The notes beneath the pieces are model-generated. The model worked only from the letters and a program-made list of their open reading frames with translations, did no database searches and was not told the DNA's origin. DNA of 64,000 nucleotides, from positions 3,415,133 to 3,479,132 of the forward strand of contig CM019710.1 in NCBI GenBank assembly GCA_009760885.1, read 5' to 3'. Each line of letters begins with the position of its first letter. Within the stretch, counting starts at the first letter, position 1. Of the stretch, positions 23,230 through 34,600 are shown in pieces. The stretch comes from Achatina immaculata (Eukaryota > Mollusca > Gastropoda > Stylommatophora > Achatinidae). A program made the translations under genes and the position numbers.

Positions 23230-25522
23230 AATATTCAGAATACACAGCATGGTTGTAGGAAACACCTGGTTTAAACAACATCCTCGAAGACTGGCAACGT
23301 GGTGCAGCCCAGACAAAAAGACTTTTAACCAGATAGACTACATATTAATCAACAAACGATTCCGCAATGCATTACTGACAACAAAAACCATGCCAGGAGC
23401 TGACTGCAATAGTGACCATGATCCACTCTGTGGAAAAGTTAGAATAAAACTAAAGAAAGCAGGCAGAAAAGTGAGAAACATCAAACTGAATACTGAACTT
23501 CTTAAAAATGACCAAGAACTGCGAGAACAATACAAAGTTATTATAACAAATAGATACAATGCAATAGCAAAGATAAATAGTACAGATGAACAATGGGAAA
23601 TGTTAAGAGATTCTATCCACCAAAAAAAAGAACCCCCTAAAAATAAATGGATGACAGACGACATCTTAGGACTGATGGACAAGAGGAGGAGGAGTAAAAA
23701 CAACGAGGAAAAATATAGCAAGATAAATAAAGAAATAGGACACAAATGCAGAGAAGCAAAAGAAGTGTGGTTAAATGAACAGTGCAGACAGACAGAGGAC
23801 TCTCATATTAAAGACAGCAAAAACATGCACAAACGAATTAATGAACTCACAGGCAGGAAAACAAAATATACCACAGGATGCCTGAAATCGAAAGAAGGTA
23901 GAATGTTAATGGGAAAAGAAGACATTGTGGACAAGTGGACAGAGTATATCGGTGAGCTATATGGAGGAGAAAGACCAGAATTAACACCAGATACTGAAAA
24001 CTGTGAGGGACCACCAATACTTGAAGATGAAATCATAGATGCCATCAAACACATGAAGAAAGGAAAAGCGACTGGGCCTGATAATATAACAATAGAAGAA
24101 ATAGAGGCAGAGACAGGAATAAAAATAATAACCAAGTTACTGAATGACACTTACAACAGTGACCTGATTAAATCCACGTTTATAGCACTACCAAAGAAAC
24201 CAGGTGCAAAGGAATGTGACGACCACCGGACTATCAGCCTCTCATGTCACATAACAAAGCTACTTCTGAGAATCATTATGAGAAGAACAAGGAAAAATAT
24301 AAAAATGGAAATAGCAGATGAACAGTTTGGATTTGTTGAAGGAAAGGGAACACACAATGCCATTTATGCTTTACGAAGACTAACAGAAAGAGCTTTAGAA
24401 GTACATAAAGATCTCTATTTATGCTTCATTGATTACACCAAGGCATTTGACAAGGTGAAACATAATGAAATTATTAAAATGCTTGAAGACATCAATATAG
24501 ACGGCAAAGACCTGAGGATTGTAAAACATCTATACTGGCAGCAAGAAGCAGCAGTTCGAGTTGAAAATAGAACTGGAAAATGTCAACCTATAAAACAAGG
24601 GGTGCGACAAGGATGTGTACTATCTCCAGACCTTTTTTCTTTGTATAGCGAGAATATTCTAAGAACAGTCGTCACAGAACCAGGCATAAAAATTGGAGGA
24701 TACAATATTAACAACCTTCGGTATGCTGACGACACAGTACTGATAGCTGAAACCAACAAGACCTGCAAAATCTCTTGGATAAAGTCGCCAAAGAAAGTGA
24801 ACAGAAAGGCCTTACTTTGAACATCAAAAAGACAGAGACTATGGTTATATCTAAGAAGCAGAATCCACCAGCATGCAGTATTAAATTAAACGGAACTATT
24901 CTAAAGCAGGTGCAGAAATTCAAATACCTTGGAGTAGTAATAACTTCAGATGGGAAATGCAGAACAGAAATTAGGAACAGAATAGGCCAAGCAAAGACTG
25001 CATTTCAGAGAATGAGAAACATATTAGCTAACACATCTTTATCAATGAATGTTAGAAAACGAGTCCTAAAATGTTATATTGAACCTATCTTGTTATATGG
25101 AAGTGAATCATGGACAATAGGCAAGTCTGCACAAAAATCATTGGAAGCAGCAGAAATGTGGTTTATTAGAAGAATGTTGCGAATCCCCTGGACAGAAAAA
25201 ATAACTAATGAAGAATGTATAAAAAGAGCTGGAGAGACCAAAAAAATCATGTCAAAAAGATAAGAGAGAGACAATGTACTTTCATAGGACATGCAATGAG
25301 AAGAGGGGGCATTGAAAATATTATAACAACAGGAAAAATAGAAGGAAGAAGATCAAGAGGAAGACCAAGAGAAATGATACTGGACAGTCTGACGGGATGG
25401 TGTGAGAGGAGATCACCAACTGAACTGATGGCCTGCATGAAGGATCGGATACTCTGGAGAAGCATAATAGCCAACGCCAGTCGGCACGGCACTTGATGAT
25501 GATGATGATGATGATGATGATA
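23230..25522 (+). mobile_element. RTE-like LINE family R1, near-complete EN-RT copy
   Basis: A 523-residue frame from 23249 starts late in the endonuclease (QIDYILIN, SDHDPL) and runs through RT motif A (FIDYTKAFDKV), GVRQGCVLSPDLF and motif C YADDTVL. A one-base deletion near 24750 moves the reading to 24775-25263, and a second shift at about 25250 moves it to a frame ending [12 protein letters not shown] at 25496. A (GAT)n tail follows. The 5' end is truncated about 140 bases from the CHMP5 start codon, opposite strand. The 3' microsatellite tail supports the RTE clade. Confidence 0.88.
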
Positions 25523-25599
25523 ATGTTCAGTACTGCAGGATGAACATTAGACATCCGATTGGTTCACTTTGTTTTCCTTTGTGGCTTCCCTGTCTTGTC

Positions 25600-25880
25600 T
25601 TTATGGCGCACTCTGTTGCATTGTGTACAAGGAGGGATGCCACAAACCTAAGTTCTTCATTTTCATTTTTCTTCTTTTATTATTATATGTTGTGTTTGTT
25701 TTTGTATATAATCCTTGAAAAAGGCTCACGCCGAAATATTGGATTTTGTACGTTTTTCATTTGTGTGTATGTGTTTTTTTTTCTCATTTTTCTCATTCCC
25801 TCTATGGCTTTGTAAAACTGTACCATACTGTACTATACCTGTATTACTAGAACTAGTTTTACGGCAGTCGTTATCTCTTT
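25600..25880 (+). mobile_element. Penelope-like element terminal fragment
   Basis: Contains CTTGAAAAAGGCTCACGCCG then AAATATTGGAT, TTTTTCATTTGTG, and CCCTCTATGGCTTTGTAAAA, in the same order as the tail of the Penelope-like element at 30940-31090. Confidence 0.65.
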
Positions 25881-25889
25881 TGTATAAAC

Positions 25890-26000
25890 TAGGGGAAAAA
25901 GTAGGAACAGCTTTATTAGTTAACGACTACAAAGCTGTGACGTTTCGGCGTGAGCTTTCATACAAACATAGACAGGACGAAGAGATGGAGAGACGATATA
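25890..26000 (-). mobile_element. Second Penelope-like terminal motif, minus strand
   Basis: Minus strand reads GAAAGCTCACGCCGAAACGT, a variant of the same box, facing the fragment at 25600-25880. Confidence 0.45.
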
Positions 26001-26164
26001 AAGTATAGATTCACATGAATCATATCCTAGAAATAATAAATAAATGAAATGAATGAACACTTAGCTCAGTCTTGGAAGAAAGCTTTAGTTTAGACATTTT
26101 GGTATCTCAGCTCTACTGCAGTGCTTCGTGTATAGGTGTATAATTATACACTAATTATTGTCGT

Positions 26165-26430
26165 TCACGCAAATGACTAGACTAGGTTCTCCAATTTCAG
26201 TCTTCTCACGACGTGTCCAAGAAAGTTTGGCTGTCTTTTTTGTTATAACCACATCTCTGTTGCATCAAGTTTCTTTGTCATCGTTCTGTTGATGTCCAGG
26301 TTTCATAACCAAGTGGCAATACTGGCTCTATATAGTACTGTAAGACTCTTTTCCTCACTTTTAGGGACTTTTTTTAGTATTTGTTAGTATATTCTTCATG
26401 TCATTAAAAGCTGCCTTTGCCTTGCCTCAT
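26165..26430 (-). mobile_element. Degraded RTE-like LINE fragment
   Basis: Minus-strand translation gives KVRKRVLQYYIEPVLPLGYE, then TWTST and FLGHVVRR, matching the RTE thumb and tail. It is heavily broken. Confidence 0.6.
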
Positions 26431-27265
26431 CGTGATTTTAATACAATTGCGACCGGACATTGTAGTGCACTCCACAGAAAAACAGGAATTAATAATGATC
26501 GAGCTTACGGTCCCATATGTACTTCCTCTGATGATCTGAAGGAGTTGTGTTGTTGTTCCAGTCTCTACGGTAGAGAGTTTCCTGCATACAATTGTACACT
26601 TCCTATCAGTTGTATTTGTACTTGTTCCTGTCATGTTGAATGAGCAGTTATTTTTAAAAACTATTTCATGTATTCCAGTAATAATCATTATCAATAATCC
26701 AGAAATAAAAACAAAAGATTCTCTTCTTTGTATGCTTAGAGTTACTTATCAAAGATTTTCGAAAGGAACTTTTTTTCTTGTTCGTGAACATACATCACAA
26801 GATATAAAGTTAAATACCTTGTTTGTTGTGTTAATATTTTTTCTTAATGCAGTCTTACTTTTATACTTCTGTAGCCGATGTGGGAAATGTAGGCATAGAT
26901 GGCTGGGTCATCAGCTCTACAAGAAAACACAGTTATCTCTCTTTGGCTGTGACCGTCGAGCGCAGCGGTTATCAAACCTTAAAGCCATTCATCATGTTCA
27001 CCATGTCAGCAAGCCACTACCTGCAACCCTCCAAGATGGTCTGATTTAAAAAGTGCATTGCAAATAATATGCATATAATATTAAATCAGTTTGAATCTGT
27101 GCTCTCCATCCCCATCTCCTCCCCGCCCCCCTTTTTTTCAGGTGGGGAATTTCCCGCTCGCAGAAAACCTCTGGCATAGAAAGAACAATAGTAGAGGGCA
27201 TGACTCTTGGAAGAACAAGAGAGCAGACGGCCAGGGAGACAATTGGTATAGGACCCGACGCTCTG
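26431..27265. other. Intergenic spacer, mostly unassigned
   Basis: No host exon recognised. Near 27180 the phrase ERTIVEGMTLGRTRE resembles a LINE C-terminal tail, but the match is short. Confidence 0.35.
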
Positions 27266-27269
27266 AACA

Positions 27270-28117
27270 CCATCATCATCATCATCATTATCAAGTGCCG
27301 TGCCGACTGGCGTTGGCTATTATTCTTCTCCAGAGTACGCTATCCTTCATGCATGCCATCAGCTCAGTTGGTGATCTCCTCTCACACCATCCCGTCAGAC
27401 TGTCCAGTATCATTTCTCTTGGTCTTCCTCTTGATCTTCTTCCTTCTATTTTTCCTGTTGTTATAATATTTTCAATGCCCCCTCTTCTCATTGCATGTCC
27501 TATGAAAGTACATTGTCTCTCTCTTATCTTTTTGACATGATTTTTTTTTTGGTCTCTTCAGCTCTTCTTGTACATTCTTCATTAGTTATTTTTTCTGTCC
27601 AGGGGATTCGCAACATTCTTCTAATAAACCACATTTCTGCTGCTTCCAATGATTTTTGTGCAGACTTGCCTATTGTCCATGATTCACTTCCATATAACAA
27701 GATAGGTTCAATATAGCATTTTAGGACTTGTTTTCTAACATTCATTGATAAAAATGTGTTAGCTAATATGTTTCTCATTCTCTGAAATGCAGTCTTTGCT
27801 TGGCCTATTCTGTTCCTAATTTCTGTTCTGCATTTCCCATCTGAAGTTATTACTGCTCCAAGGTATTTAAATTTCTGCACCTGCTTTAGAATAGCTCCGT
27901 TCAATTTTATATTGCATGTTGGTGGATTCTGTTTCTTAGATATAACCATAGTCTCTGTCTTTTTGATGTTCAAAGTAAGGCCTTTCTGTTCACTTTCTTT
28001 GGCGACTTTATCCAAGAGATTTTGCAGATCTTGTTGGTTCTCAGCTATCAGTACTGTGTCGTCAGCATACCGAAGGTTGTTAATATTGTATCCTCCAATT
28101 TTTATGCCTGGTTCTGA
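27270..28117 (-). mobile_element. RTE-like LINE family R1, 5'-truncated copy
   Basis: Minus strand, from [20 protein letters not shown] near 28080 to [12 protein letters not shown] at 27291, then a (GAT)n tail. It retains the AGAACCAAC spelling that shows the one-base deletion in the copy at 23230. It shares the second frameshift with that copy. Confidence 0.87.
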
Positions 28118-28119
28118 AC

Positions 28120-28370
28120 ACCAAACTACCTTATTAAACAGGGATATCCCGACTCAGACAGTGAACTATCTTTAGAAAGGCTGAGACAGGAGATCAAGGT
28201 TCAGTAATCGTGCTTGCTACTTGAATCAACGAGCCTTATTTCTTCTCTTCCCTTTTTTTTCTGTTGTCTGCCGCAGACGAGAGTCGAACCATTTCATTAC
28301 TGTCTTATTGCTAAACTAAAACTTGACAATCACTGGAAAATTCATAGGAAAAAGGAAAAGGAGGCCAGAA
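28120..28370. other. Intergenic spacer
   Basis: No element assigned. GGTTCGACTC on the minus strand near 28280 looks like a B box, but no convincing A box was found. Confidence 0.35.
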
Positions 28371-28853
28371 AAAAATCTGGTGGGATGGGAAAATATTTGA
28401 AATGATCTGGTGGGGTGGGAAAACATTTGAAACGATCTGGTGGGGTGGGAAAACATTAGAAATATCTGGTGGGGTGGGAAAACATTAGAAACGATTTGGT
28501 GGGGTGGGAAAATATTAGAAATGATCTGGTTGGGTGGGAAACATTAGAAATGATCTGGTGGGATGGGAAAACATTAGAAATGATCTGGTGGGATAGGAAA
28601 ACATTAGAAATGATCTGGTGGGATGGGAAAACATTAGAAATGATCTGGTTGGGTGGGAAAACATTAGAAATGATCTGGTGGGATAGGAAAACATTTGAAA
28701 TGATCTGATGAGATGGGAAAACATTTGAAATGATCTGGTGGGATGGGAAAACATTTGAAATGATCTGGTGGGATGGCAAAACATTTGAAATGATCTGGTG
28801 AGATGGGAAAACATTAGAAATGATCTGGTGGGATGGGAAAACATTTGAAATGA
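28371..28853. repeat. 30-bp minisatellite
   Basis: About 16 units of TGATCTGGTGGGATGGGAAA plus ACATTAGAAA. Open frames in it are repeat artefacts. Confidence 0.95.
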
Positions 28854-29082
28854 AGAGCTGGACAAGGCAGAGAAACTTGATGGTCAACGTAACGTTGCCT
28901 GCCATATTATTATTTTTATTATCGGTTCTTCTTCTTCTTTGTTCTTCGCTCACTCCCCGACGCCAATCTCTCTCACAAATATTTCAGTTTGTGTCTCTGG
29001 TTATCTAGAGCTTCTTCTGTAGAGACCTGAGGTCCGGCCTGGCCCTTTACATGAGTGGGTTTGTTAGTGGCTTATCTGGAGG

Positions 29083-29195
29083 ATGGCGGCCTGGTTGGTC
29101 GAGTGGTTAGACGCTCGATACCGGCTTCAAGTCCTTGGAGTTTGAATATTTTTTGTCCCCTGGTACCACCACACCAAAAAGGTCCCAGGGTAGGG
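29083..29195 (+). mobile_element. tRNA-derived SINE family B, head fragment
   Basis: GGCCTGGTTGGTCGAGTGG (A box) and TTGGAGTTTGAATAT (B box), then CACCACACCAAAAAGGTCCC. Same order as the complete copy at 62256-62540. Confidence 0.65.
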
Positions 29196-29248
29196 TTGCC
29201 TGGCGTCCCGTATTCCAGGACAGTCTCGGTTTCTAAAGAAAAAATTCA

Positions 29249-29275
29249 ATGTCCCGAAAAATGATTTCGGGACAC
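29249..29275. repeat. Short perfect hairpin
   Basis: TGTCCCGAAA and TTTCGGGACA are inverted around a 5-base loop. Nearby CCCGTATTCCAGGACAG suggests a small transposon-derived motif. Confidence 0.5.
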
Positions 29276-29339
29276 TCATTTGTCCCGTTTTTTTTCTTTC
29301 ATGTGAATGAATTTTGCATAAGTATGTCTGCTTTTTCCT

Positions 29340-29790
29340 TCAAATAATAAAGGTAGATAGAGGTGTATGGCGCAGTTTTACAATGTGGCAGAGGGAGTGA
29401 GTCAAGTGAGAAAAAACGAAAAGAAAGTATGAGAATGTATAAATGAAAAACATACAACATCCAATATTTCGGCTTGAGGCTTTTTCGAGGATTACACGGA
29501 CTAATGAGACACAAAAAAAAACGAAAAACAAAACACAAATAACTAAACGGAGAACTTATCTTAATATGGCCTCCTCGAGATGTAGGAAACAGAGAAATGC
29601 GTGTCCACTAGAAGATGCATAGAGACCACGTGGGCACACAAAGGATAAGCCCATAAAGCCAATCATAAAGAAGAGATGGAGATAAAGGAGGAAAACAGAT
29701 GGTTGAAAGGGTGAGGGGGGAGCAATAGAAACATGATAGCTGCTAGATGAGAAGGTGTCGGGGGGGGGGGGACAGGAACGGAGAGATAAT
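29340..29790 (-). mobile_element. Penelope-like element, inverted terminal copy
   Basis: Reverse complement matches 30690-31085 over about 400 bases: the C run with GACA, AGCTATCATGTTTCTATTG, CCACGTGGTCTCTAT, ATTAAGATAAGTTC and the GGCTTNNNGCCGAAATAT box. Inverted or tandem partial copies at the ends are characteristic of Penelope-like elements. Confidence 0.75.
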
Positions 29791-29799
29791 GAATAGAAC

Positions 29800-31110
29800 A
29801 TGTTCTCTTGTCATCTTGGAACCGCATCAGCCATGTAACGGAGCAACAAGCCCTCACTCCTAAACCGCACTGTAGCTCGGACAAAGTTAAACTGGTACTC
29901 ACGCTTCACACTCATAGCTTGGCAGTTAAAAACATACTGTTTCGCCATCTCCGTCTCCTCCAGACCGATTCTGATACACGTGAACTTTTTGGGGAACCCC
30001 CATTGGTGGCCTACAGAAGGGACAAGATCCTTTGGAACCTTTTAGTTCGCAGTCGCCTTAAGACAGATGACACTTTTATGCTACCAGACTGTTGCGGACG
30101 CCGTAGATGCAACACTTGTCCGTTTGTTGACGAGGCTAGCCAGATCTCCTTCCCTAAGTCCACGTTATCAGTACATGAGGGTTTCACTTGCACTTCACGC
30201 AATGTTATTTATGCTATTATGTGCAAACGTTGTAGTATGAAGTACATAGGTGAGATCGGTTTACGCTTATGAGATCATTTTCGCCAACATCTTAATGCTA
30301 TTTTTAAATGACCTGGACACATGTGACTAAACATTTTTGCCTTAGCAGCCATAGGGGAAATCAGGACATTTCTGTTAGTGCAATTCACTCTTGTTCTGCT
30401 GATGTTTGATCTCGGAGTATCCTAGAACAGCGCCTTATTTTCCAGACTGGCTGTCTCCACCCAGCTGGAATTAACAATGCCTTCAGCTTTCTTTAACTTC
30501 TTTAGTTTCCACCCCCTCTTCTGTTTTTTTTTTTTTAAATCTACTTTCTTTCTCCTAGCTACCCCTCCCTATCGCCACCCTCTTTCCTTCTCTGGCAACA
30601 TATTGGTGTTTATAGGGTCTTGTCCTATTCACCAGTTTCACATTTTCTCCCTGCAGGTGTTTATGTTCTTCATTCATTTTCTCTCCGCTTTCCCTCCCCC
30701 CCCCCCCGACACATTCTCCTCTAGCAGCTATCATGTTTCTATTGCCCTTCCCTCCTTCAACCACCTGTTTTCCTCCTCTCTCTCTCCATCTCTTGTTTAC
30801 GATTGTGTAGCCCCACGTGGTCTCTATTCATATTCTAGTTGACACGCATTTCTCTGTTTCCTACTTATGGAGGAGGTCATATTAAGATAAGTTCTTCGTA
30901 TAGTTATATGTTTTTTGTCTTGTTTTTGGATGTAATCATTGAAAAAGGCTCACGCCGAAATATCGGATATTGTATGTTTTTCATTTATACATTCTTATAC
31001 TTTCTATTCGTTTTTTCACACTTGACTCACTCCCTCTGCCACTTTGTAAAACTACACCATAACCTCCATCTACCTTTATTATTTAAATCAGTTTTACTGC
31101 AGTCGCCATC
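29800..31110 (+). mobile_element. Penelope-like element, 3' half with GIY-YIG endonuclease
   Basis: The frame at 29808-30272 encodes PPLVAYRRDKILWNLLVRSR, a Cys-rich CCGRRRCNTCPF, and FTCTSRNVIYAIMCKRCSMK followed by YIGEIG. This is the linker plus GIY-YIG endonuclease at the C-terminus of Penelope-like polyproteins. A stop falls right after the GIY-YIG core (near 30270) and DHFRQHLNAI follows in frame. The RT domain is missing. A 3' non-coding region with the conserved terminal box at about 30943-30965 follows. Confidence 0.78.
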
Positions 31111-31124
31111 CCTTTTATTTGCTT

Positions 31125-31315
31125 TTTCCTTCACGGAATCTGACAAGCCAATCCCGGGGTCTATCCAGCCTCTAAAAATGGTCACCAGAGAACCTGGGAA
31201 GGTAAATGCGACCAGGCGTGATACTGACCACATCACATTTTTATGTGCCAAAGGTCCTGGAAATACTGGTTTAATACGGTATCCTTAATATGCCTTAACG
31301 ACATGGACACGGGGA
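31125..31315 (+). mobile_element. SINE family B, 3' half
   Basis: AGAGAACCTGGGAAGGTAAA, CGTGATACTGACCACATCAC and ATGCCTTAACGACATGGACA match the body of the complete family B SINE at 62256-62540. The tRNA head is absent. Confidence 0.7.
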
Positions 31316-31458
31316 TTTTTATCTTTCTCTTTTATCTAGAGAATATTGTTAAGCTGTTTATCGCTCTTTGTCGGAGGCAAGGAAGATTTGTTGAGCCAAT
31401 TTTCAGTGTGTGGTACGAATGTTGTCTCAGCCATATCATTTCACATACAGACCAGCGG

Positions 31459-31506
31459 CCGGAAGTGATTTCAGGAATATAAACAAAACTGTGACAAGAT
31501 GGCGGC
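31459..31506 (+). promoter_or_regulatory. Housekeeping-type promoter of the Rab gene: ETS/GABPA and YY1 sites
   Basis: CCGGAAGTG at 31459-31467 is a textbook ETS/GABP site, and AAGATGGCGGC at 31496-31506 is a textbook YY1 site. YY1 sites of this form usually lie just downstream of the transcription start in TATA-less promoters. The start codon of the Rab gene is 136 bases further on. Confidence 0.65.
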
Positions 31507-31516
31507 TGTCGTCTGA
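31499..31516 (+). promoter_or_regulatory. Possible upstream ORF (MAAVV stop) in the Rab 5' leader
   Basis: ATG GCG GCT GTC GTC TGA overlaps the YY1 motif and lies 126 bases before the Rab start. If transcription starts at or before the YY1 site, this five-codon uORF would be in the leader. Confidence 0.35.
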
Positions 31517-31641
31517 TCCATTATCATCGGTGACATACATTCTCTGCTCGATATCAGTTGCTGTCCAGGTGTAGCCGCTATTTTTATGTTTTAGTTTCTG
31601 CGTGATATTAAAATAAACGGGAGATATCTTAACGACCGGAT

Positions 31642-31699
31642 ATGAATGACTTAAACATGAAATCGCTGGAAGCGAAGGTGGTGGTTTTAGGATCCCAAG
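31642..31699 (+). CDS. Rab exon 1
   Basis: Encodes MNDLNMKSLEAKVVVLGSQ plus one base of Gly-20; donor GTAAGA. An in-frame TAA 12 bases before the ATG fixes the upstream limit. A second ATG (Met-6) might also serve as start. Confidence 0.9.
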
Positions 31700-34600
31700 G
31701 TAAGATGAACTTTTGACAGGTTAAGAAGAGTCGTGGAAAGGTAGAAAGTTGCAGTAATTAAAATGCTTCATCAGGTACTTAGGAAGTAGCCTGTATTGAT
31801 TTTTAGTTTAGTTGATCGTGTTTGTTGAAAGCTTTTTTTATTTTTGGAGCAAAAAAAAAAGAACGTTATTTGTTTTAGTTTTTTTAGACCGTATCTTCTG
31901 TAGCTTGCTGGCAGAATGTAGCTGGCGGTAGGTAATAGCATCTTCTGCTGAGTCATAACAAACTGATGACTCACTTCAAGGCTGTGGGGTCATTGTGGTA
32001 GCTTTCTGACATTACAAGGTCATTAGAGAAACCCAATACACAGTATAAGGTGTCGCCTTAAGTGAACATTGACTCCTATATGTAAAAAAAAATTTAGCGA
32101 CAAAAAAAAAAAGAACATTATAAGGGAAATTTTCACAAACCTTACAGTATGCATGATATTGGATAAATGCTTTTATTTTTTGCAAAAGTAGGAAGGAGGA
32201 GGGGACTGGTTGTAACACACATTCAATTTTCTTCACTTGTTCCTTCTCGTTAATAGTGTATTTTTTGTACTTGAAGAAGGCAGAAGTTCAAATATTTGTA
32301 GGTTTTTTTTTTGCTGTCAAGTAGGGCATGTTTTTACATTTTCTTCCTCCATTTTTTCCAGATTTTATGATTAGATTAAGAGGATAACATTGTAAAAAAA
32401 ATCCTTGGAAACATTAGTTAAGTAAACTTTGTGTTTTTTTTTTTTTAGAATGAATCTGTTGAGCATAGTTTCTCAGCAAAAATAGGACAAACATATTTGT
32501 CCTACATTAAGTGACATCCCGCTACAGGGATATCTGCAACATTTCTGCTTACATTTCATGGCCATGCCAAATCTGACCAATAAATTGACATATTCTCTTT
32601 AAAGGAATGCTACTTTGATGAGGAATTTAGGTTAAAAAATATCAGATAAAGATGTCATGGCATGGAAACTTGGACAGGATATGGTGTTAGTGGCCATATT
32701 TTCCTTGACCTGTCAGCACACTAGAGGGTGATGTGGTCAGTATCACGCCTGGCTACCTTGACCTGTCAGCACACTAAAGGAGATGTGGTCAGCATCATGC
32801 TTGGTCGCCTTTCCTTCCCAAACTCCAGAAGAAGTCAGGTGCCCATTTCTACAGCTGGGTGACTGGGGTGCCTCCAGCTGGATTCAGACCACTGACCTTC
32901 ACCATGAGAGACTACTTTAACAGAGCAACACTCTGATCTTTGTGGGTTTTCACACAGTTTTCCATGTATTACCCAGGAATTGTGGGGGTTATAGCTTAGC
33001 TTTAGTTTTAACAAGTCAAGAACCAGAAGGAAAAGTTGGCCATAATTCTTCGGACATGTCATGAGAAGACAGAGAACCTAACAGACACAGGAAAACTCAA
33101 GGGAAAAAGAAATCTACTCACGGAAACAAGTAAGTGTGCAATTGTGTCAAGACACCAATCACCTTGTCATGAGAGAAATGAAATCAAATTTGGCATGAAG
33201 TTTTGTCCGAGTGTTGTCCACTTCCCCTTGCTGCATAAAGTTGATCGCACTATTCATGGGGAGATAACCACAGCTCCAGTGAAATCACGTGCTGTGATCC
33301 ATCCATGATTGGTTACTGACCACTGATAAAATGAGGGTAAGTGTGTAATTCTGTTCTCAGAGATCTCTTCACGTAATCATTGAGGAAAGGAGTAGTGGAA
33401 TTCCAACATAAACATCTTTTTTCATCATGCCAAGATTGAATGAGCATCAGCGAGAAGTAGCTGTTGGGATGTTAATTGGTGGATCAACAGTAGCAGCAGT
33501 ATCTCAACATTTTAATGCTCACAGAAACACAATATCACGCCCTCAAAGTCGTTTTAATCAAAATAGGTCTGTTGCTGACTGCCATAGAAGCGGTAGACCA
33601 CGAGTTACCACCCTTGCACAAGACCGCTACATCCACCTCATGCACCTTCGTAACAAGTTTCTCCAGGGAACATGGACTGCCAGCAACATTCCAGGTGTAA
33701 GACGTGTGTCGGGCAGGACAGTGAGGAACAGACTCAGAGAGGTAAATCTCTTACCTCATAGGCCTGCAGTTAGACCAGTACTGAAAGTTCGCCACAGACA
33801 ACCCCGCTTGAACTGGGCCAGGCACCACGTGACATGGCCCTATCATCAATGGAGACAGATCCTATTCACTGATGAGTTCAGATTCTGTCTGCAAGGCCAT
33901 GATGGGCGTGCTTTAGTGTACAGTCAAAGTGGAGAACGCTTTGCGAATAACTGTGTGCTAGAGGTGGAAGGAGAAGAGGAGGCAGTGTAATGGTTTGGGG
34001 AGGAGTTTCCTACGCTGGCCAAACAAACCTAGTCTTCCTCATTTGCAGCCTTACAGGTTTACAATATAGGGACGAAATCATTACACGCCACGTAATGCCT
34101 TTTCTGCATGCTAATGGACAAGGCGTATTACTGCAGCAGGATAACGCTCGTCCACATGTCGCATGTATGGTCAGGGACCACTTTCAACAGCATCAGATTA
34201 CTGTCTTGACATGGCCAGCAGTTTCACCAGACCTGTCACCTATTGAGCACATTTGGGATGAACTGGACCACAGGTTGCGAAGACGACACAATCGTCCTGG
34301 AAGCCGCCATAAATTAGCCCAAGCGTTGCAAAAAGAATGGAATAACATGTCTCAACAATTGATACAATGTATCATTGGTTCGATGAGAAGGCGATGTCAA
34401 ACAGTGATAACTGCCCGAGGAGGACACACACGATATTGAAACCCCGATTTTCTTTTCTTGGGGTGGTGAGCCACATTAAGTGAGTTTTTTTCACTTGTTT
34501 GTGACATGTGACTGGCCTGAAAATTATCATTTTATCTGTTATTGGATAATATATAATGTGTGCCAAATTTTATTTCAGTCATCACCTGAGCACGTTCATG

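Noticed and set aside
28270..28320. tRNA or SINE head on the minus strand
   Set aside because: A GGTTCGACTC B-box-like word is present but no matching A box or acceptor stem could be built.
33427..34439. Host-domesticated Tc1 transposase gene
   Set aside because: Terminal repeats and TA sites are intact and the frame is broken once; it looks like an ordinary recently inactivated transposon.
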